From Uloborus plumipes (Eukaryota; Arthropoda; Arachnida; Araneae; Uloboridae), in NCBI GenBank assembly GCA_038373865.1, contig JAXGGA010000465.1:62001-126000 (forward strand): 64,000 bases of DNA, written 5' to 3'. This document shows, piece after piece, positions 60,513 to 64,000 of the stretch. The notes under the pieces are model-generated. The model was not told the origin of the DNA. It did not search any database and saw only the letters and a list, made by a program, of their open reading frames with translations. The translations under genes were made by a program, and so were the position numbers. How positions within the stretch are numbered: the stretch's first letter is position 1; the number at the start of each line of letters is the position of its first letter.

Positions 60513-63500
60513 TTCTTTACATTCTTAAGACAAAGATTATACTTCCACTGCAAAATACATTTAAAGCATTATGATTCATGTATGTTTTTTGTTAAGAAAT
60601 TGTCATAAAAGTTTTCCAGGAGGCTTGATTCTAATCGTATTATTAAGGTATCTGATATGACTTTTGAAAAATCAAATTTTTTTTTCCATAAGTAAAAATT
60701 TCAACTTCTTTTGTGAATTTATTAGTTATATTGCAATTATTTTTAATTTTCCTATTTTCATGAAAATTTTAATTAAAATGTTTTGAGTGTTGAACAGTAA
60801 AAAGAGAAAAAAATACAAAAGAGGTATTTCTTTTAACAGAATGTATTTACGCAAGGATGCACCGCTCTATTCATGTTTCAATCACTTATAACCGCTTTTT
60901 ATTTCAGGTTAAAAAGAACCAACGTTTCTATAATTACTCTTTTATTGTTTTAATACTTGTATCAAGAAGCTATATGAATGAAATTATTAACCCATTTATT
61001 TTGTTTATAAAAACTGAAACACGAGATTTAAAAAGAGAAAAGATGTGAGCAGTTGAAAAGCAACGAAATGCATGTGCAAAATATATTTCATGAGTACGGT
61101 TTTTAAATAAGTGCAACAAATAAATTAAATGTTTCTCGCATGCGTAAAAAAATACGATACGTTTCTTTACTCAAGCTGTGCATTGTGACTCCTTTGAAAA
61201 ATGCCATGTTCAAAGATTTTTGTTTTTAAAGCTTTTAACAACGTGAAACTTGATTTTCGGATATTAGGCTCATTGGAGTGAATCTAATATTTTAGTATTA
61301 CACAAAAAAGTAAGTGAAATAAGTTTCATAAAACAAGCTACTAAATAAAAATCTATCATTTTAGAAAAATTTTCGAATATTTTTTAAATGGAATGCCACC
61401 ATAGAACTAAAATTCTCGAGAAGATTCAATATGAATTTATTTATTATTGATGTTACACAGCTGATAATTATGATTTTTGCCTTTTTTAGCACCTTTTTGG
61501 GTAAGCTTTTGTGTCTTTTTTTTTTTTTTTTCATATTATTTTTATCAAATGCAACTATGCAGATAACTTTTGTATTTTTTAAATTTTACTAACTTTTTAA
61601 CATGTACTGCCGCGGTTTAGATATTTTTAACATGGTAATGCATAATTTTAAGTTTAGATGTTTTAATATTTTAAAGTTATTATTTTTCTAATTGCTATTT
61701 TTATGTTGATAGCCACAGTAGTTAGATTTTTTCTGTAGTTCGAATGCTTCTTAAATAAATAAATATATATATATAAGTATTCCTACTTACTACATTTGGA
61801 ACAGAGTAAGTAGGGAAAGTTATGACCAATTTACGACCAACTTACCAACCAGCTTTATCAACCAACTACAGTTGAATCAATGTTCATGCTTTCAAACCTT
61901 TCTCCTCTCTAGCCTCTCAGAACAAGATTAATGTCTAATATAATTCCCTCTTAACATGTAAATGAAAACGACGGCTATGAATCTGTCAAAAACTGAAAAA
62001 CGGTGTGTTATCTCCAAACAGTTGGTTTGATGGGGAACAATATGTCAAACTTGGATTCAGGGAGTCATTTATACATAATAGTTAGAGCAAGAATGGTATC
62101 AGAAGCATTTTTAAGGGTTTTTTATCTGACGCATCTATGCTATATCTACTAAATAAGATTACACTTAAAGAAGCAATTTTACTATCAGTGCAATTTTATT
62201 GATCACTGTTAATACCTAAATAAAAAAAAAAAATTCCAAAAAACTGTGGTAACAATAATCGAATTTTATTTATTGAATCTTTGTTTAATTATAATTATTT
62301 TTTTTACATGAAATGAATATATAAGTAGCTTAAAATATGCTTTTTTAAAAATCTCAGTTGTGATTGAGTAGAAAGGGGATAGAAAATTAAAAATACTTAC
62401 AAACAAAGTGCAAACGATTTAACATCACTACTTTGAGTTTCATAGTATTAAATTAAATTAAAACAAATTGCTGTACTTACAAATATCATAACCATGGAAA
62501 TAATAAGAACAGCTTTACACAAGAAAAATTCTGTATAGTTGTGTCATCTATCGCAAAAAAGTTAGTTTTAATCTTGCCTATTTGGTTCTACTAGAATGCA
62601 ACTCCGAAAGAAATAAAACAACGCGATAGGTAACATCACTTTGGTGAGACACAGGTATGTGCAAATTTTTCGGCACCTTTAGTCCGTATCAAACATGGGC
62701 AAGGATGGTTAAATCACATATCATAAGATCACCAGTTTTAAATCTGCCCAACCGGAATGATTAAGAAAGCGAGAATGCAAGTCAACCATTTATTTTAGGT
62801 ATAACTTGTAATGTATGTCTTATTAGGTCGCTCACAATTACAATAGCTTTAATTCAGTTTGAAATTTTCTGGAAAATATAAAGAAAGCGCTTGATCCACA
62901 GTTAGATCCCATGCAGTAGTATAAGTTGAGTAAGTGAAATTTATTCATATCATTCCGTGAGAAAAATCTCAAATTAGGTAATTTTTTTTCATTGTCATTT
63001 TTTACCTAATCAAACTTTCTTAATTTTAGAATGGCAAAAATATGAAAATTCCAAGCGACTGATAGAAATCGAATAGTAAATAAGAAAAACTACCATTTTT
63101 TTAAATAAACAATTTATTCTACTTTACAATATAAAAAGCTACACACACTAAGCAAAATAATTGCACAAATGTAAAAACTTCAATATATATTTATTTTTAA
63201 AGAAAAATCGGGTAATGTTTCATTATTTAGCAACACATAAATACAGGCTTTCGCAACTGCGAACAAGCGCAAACGATTGTACAATGTAAGAAAGTGTACA
63301 AAACGTTCAACCATAAATTATCTAAATTACGAACTGAATGAATAACCAGTAAGCAAGACATCCTTTTAAACATTCATTTCCTTGCTTAATAGTACTACTA
63401 AAATCACATTTGTATAGTATAAATATGATATATATAGTTTTTTCCTTTCAGTTTGATTAAATAATTTTACGCACTTCAAGGACTATTTTTTTTCCGTATT

Positions 63501-64000
63501 TGTAGGAGTAACTTCCTAGAAATTCAGAGGTCGACCATATCTTTTTAGTAAATGTGCAATATGATATGCATTTAAAATAATATATCTTTTATAATAAAAT
63601 AAATCGTGGTTTCACTAAATCAGATATTAGTTTCAATTAGGTAAAAATACCTTAATACTGTCCTCAATGTTAAATTATTACTTTTTCTTTCATAGTATTA
63701 CCCATTTCTTCCTGAAGTTATATTTATGCTTCTTAATGAACTAGTGTATTTTTTAATACGAATCAAAATGCACTAATGAAATGCATGTTTTAGCCTTTTT
63801 TGTCAAAGAAAATTTTTTGCGAAAACTTTTGTTAATATAAATAATTTTGTAGTCATTGAAAATTACATTAATTTTGAATACTTCTTTTTTTTTTTAATTT
63901 CTTGAAAAAAATATGTATTTCCGTTTTGAGAACTAAAAATGAAATATATTTTCTTCTTTCTTATATTTTATTTTATTTATTTATTTTTTGTTTACATTTT
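60513..64000. other. AT-rich DNA without recognised features
   Basis: I see no coding sequence, RNA gene or repeat pair in this terminal stretch. Short frames such as 60857-61048 show no motif. Confidence 0.5.

Overview
This window is AT-rich eukaryotic DNA, full of homopolymers and long (TA)n runs, with no recognisable host gene. The mix of repeats fits an arthropod, most likely an arachnid and perhaps an orb-weaving spider: a Penelope-like element, Tc1/mariner, a Helitron, piggyBac- and PIF-type MITEs, a LINE fragment with RNase H, and gene-like repeat families that I remember from spider and other invertebrate genomes. The taxonomic placement is inference. Most listed open frames are chance frames in low-complexity DNA. 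The real content is mobile elements and decayed gene-like repeats.

Left part, 1-27 kb. A family of TACAGT-rich MITE-like elements occurs at 1.7-2.1, 24.3-24.6 and 24.9-25.3 kb. A foldback element with GGGGTG-type ends lies at 9.6-10.9 kb, and a decayed gene-like repeat at 14.2-14.7 kb. The main feature is a 4.6 kb palindrome (15.7-20.3 kb) of two almost identical Penelope-like elements joined head to head. Both are 5'-truncated, both carry reverse transcriptase and GIY-YIG endonuclease, and the pair sits inside one 13-bp target duplication. A LINE 3' fragment (RNase H C-terminus) is at 23.2-23.65 kb.

Centre, 27-46 kb. An apparently intact Tc1-like transposon (348-aa transposase, catalytic spacing counted as DD36E, 27-bp perfect inverted termini) sits in a (TA)n tract between two identical 117-bp direct repeats. 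Two copies of a 250-bp TA-flanked MITE follow (32.7 and 34.5 kb), then a piggyBac-type MITE (41.4 kb). At 40.3, 43.7 and 44.6 kb are three loci of a roughly 265-bp repeat whose unit boundaries are hammerhead-ribozyme motifs (CTGATGA, GAAA, GTC). These look like retrozymes, and all three loci are arranged head to head, like the Penelope pair.

Right part, 46-64 kb. A decayed gene of an unnamed invertebrate repeat family runs on the minus strand from 50.56 to 47.0 kb. Its last block is amplified into five 324-bp tandem units, and an LTR-like segment interrupts it. The missing middle blocks of the same family occur on the plus strand at 51.9-52.3 kb, inside a 4.5 kb element with about 565-bp inverted termini, so this family may be the transposase of that element. 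A 1.75 kb non-autonomous Helitron sits in that element and itself holds a 168-bp PIF-like MITE. From 56 to 64 kb I see only AT-rich DNA and two further (TA)n tracts.

Working picture: a recent Penelope-like element supplies reverse transcriptase and endonuclease, while short ribozyme-bearing retrozymes with the same head-to-head layout may have used the same kind of machinery. The rest is layered insertion of DNA transposons whose relative order can partly be read from nesting.
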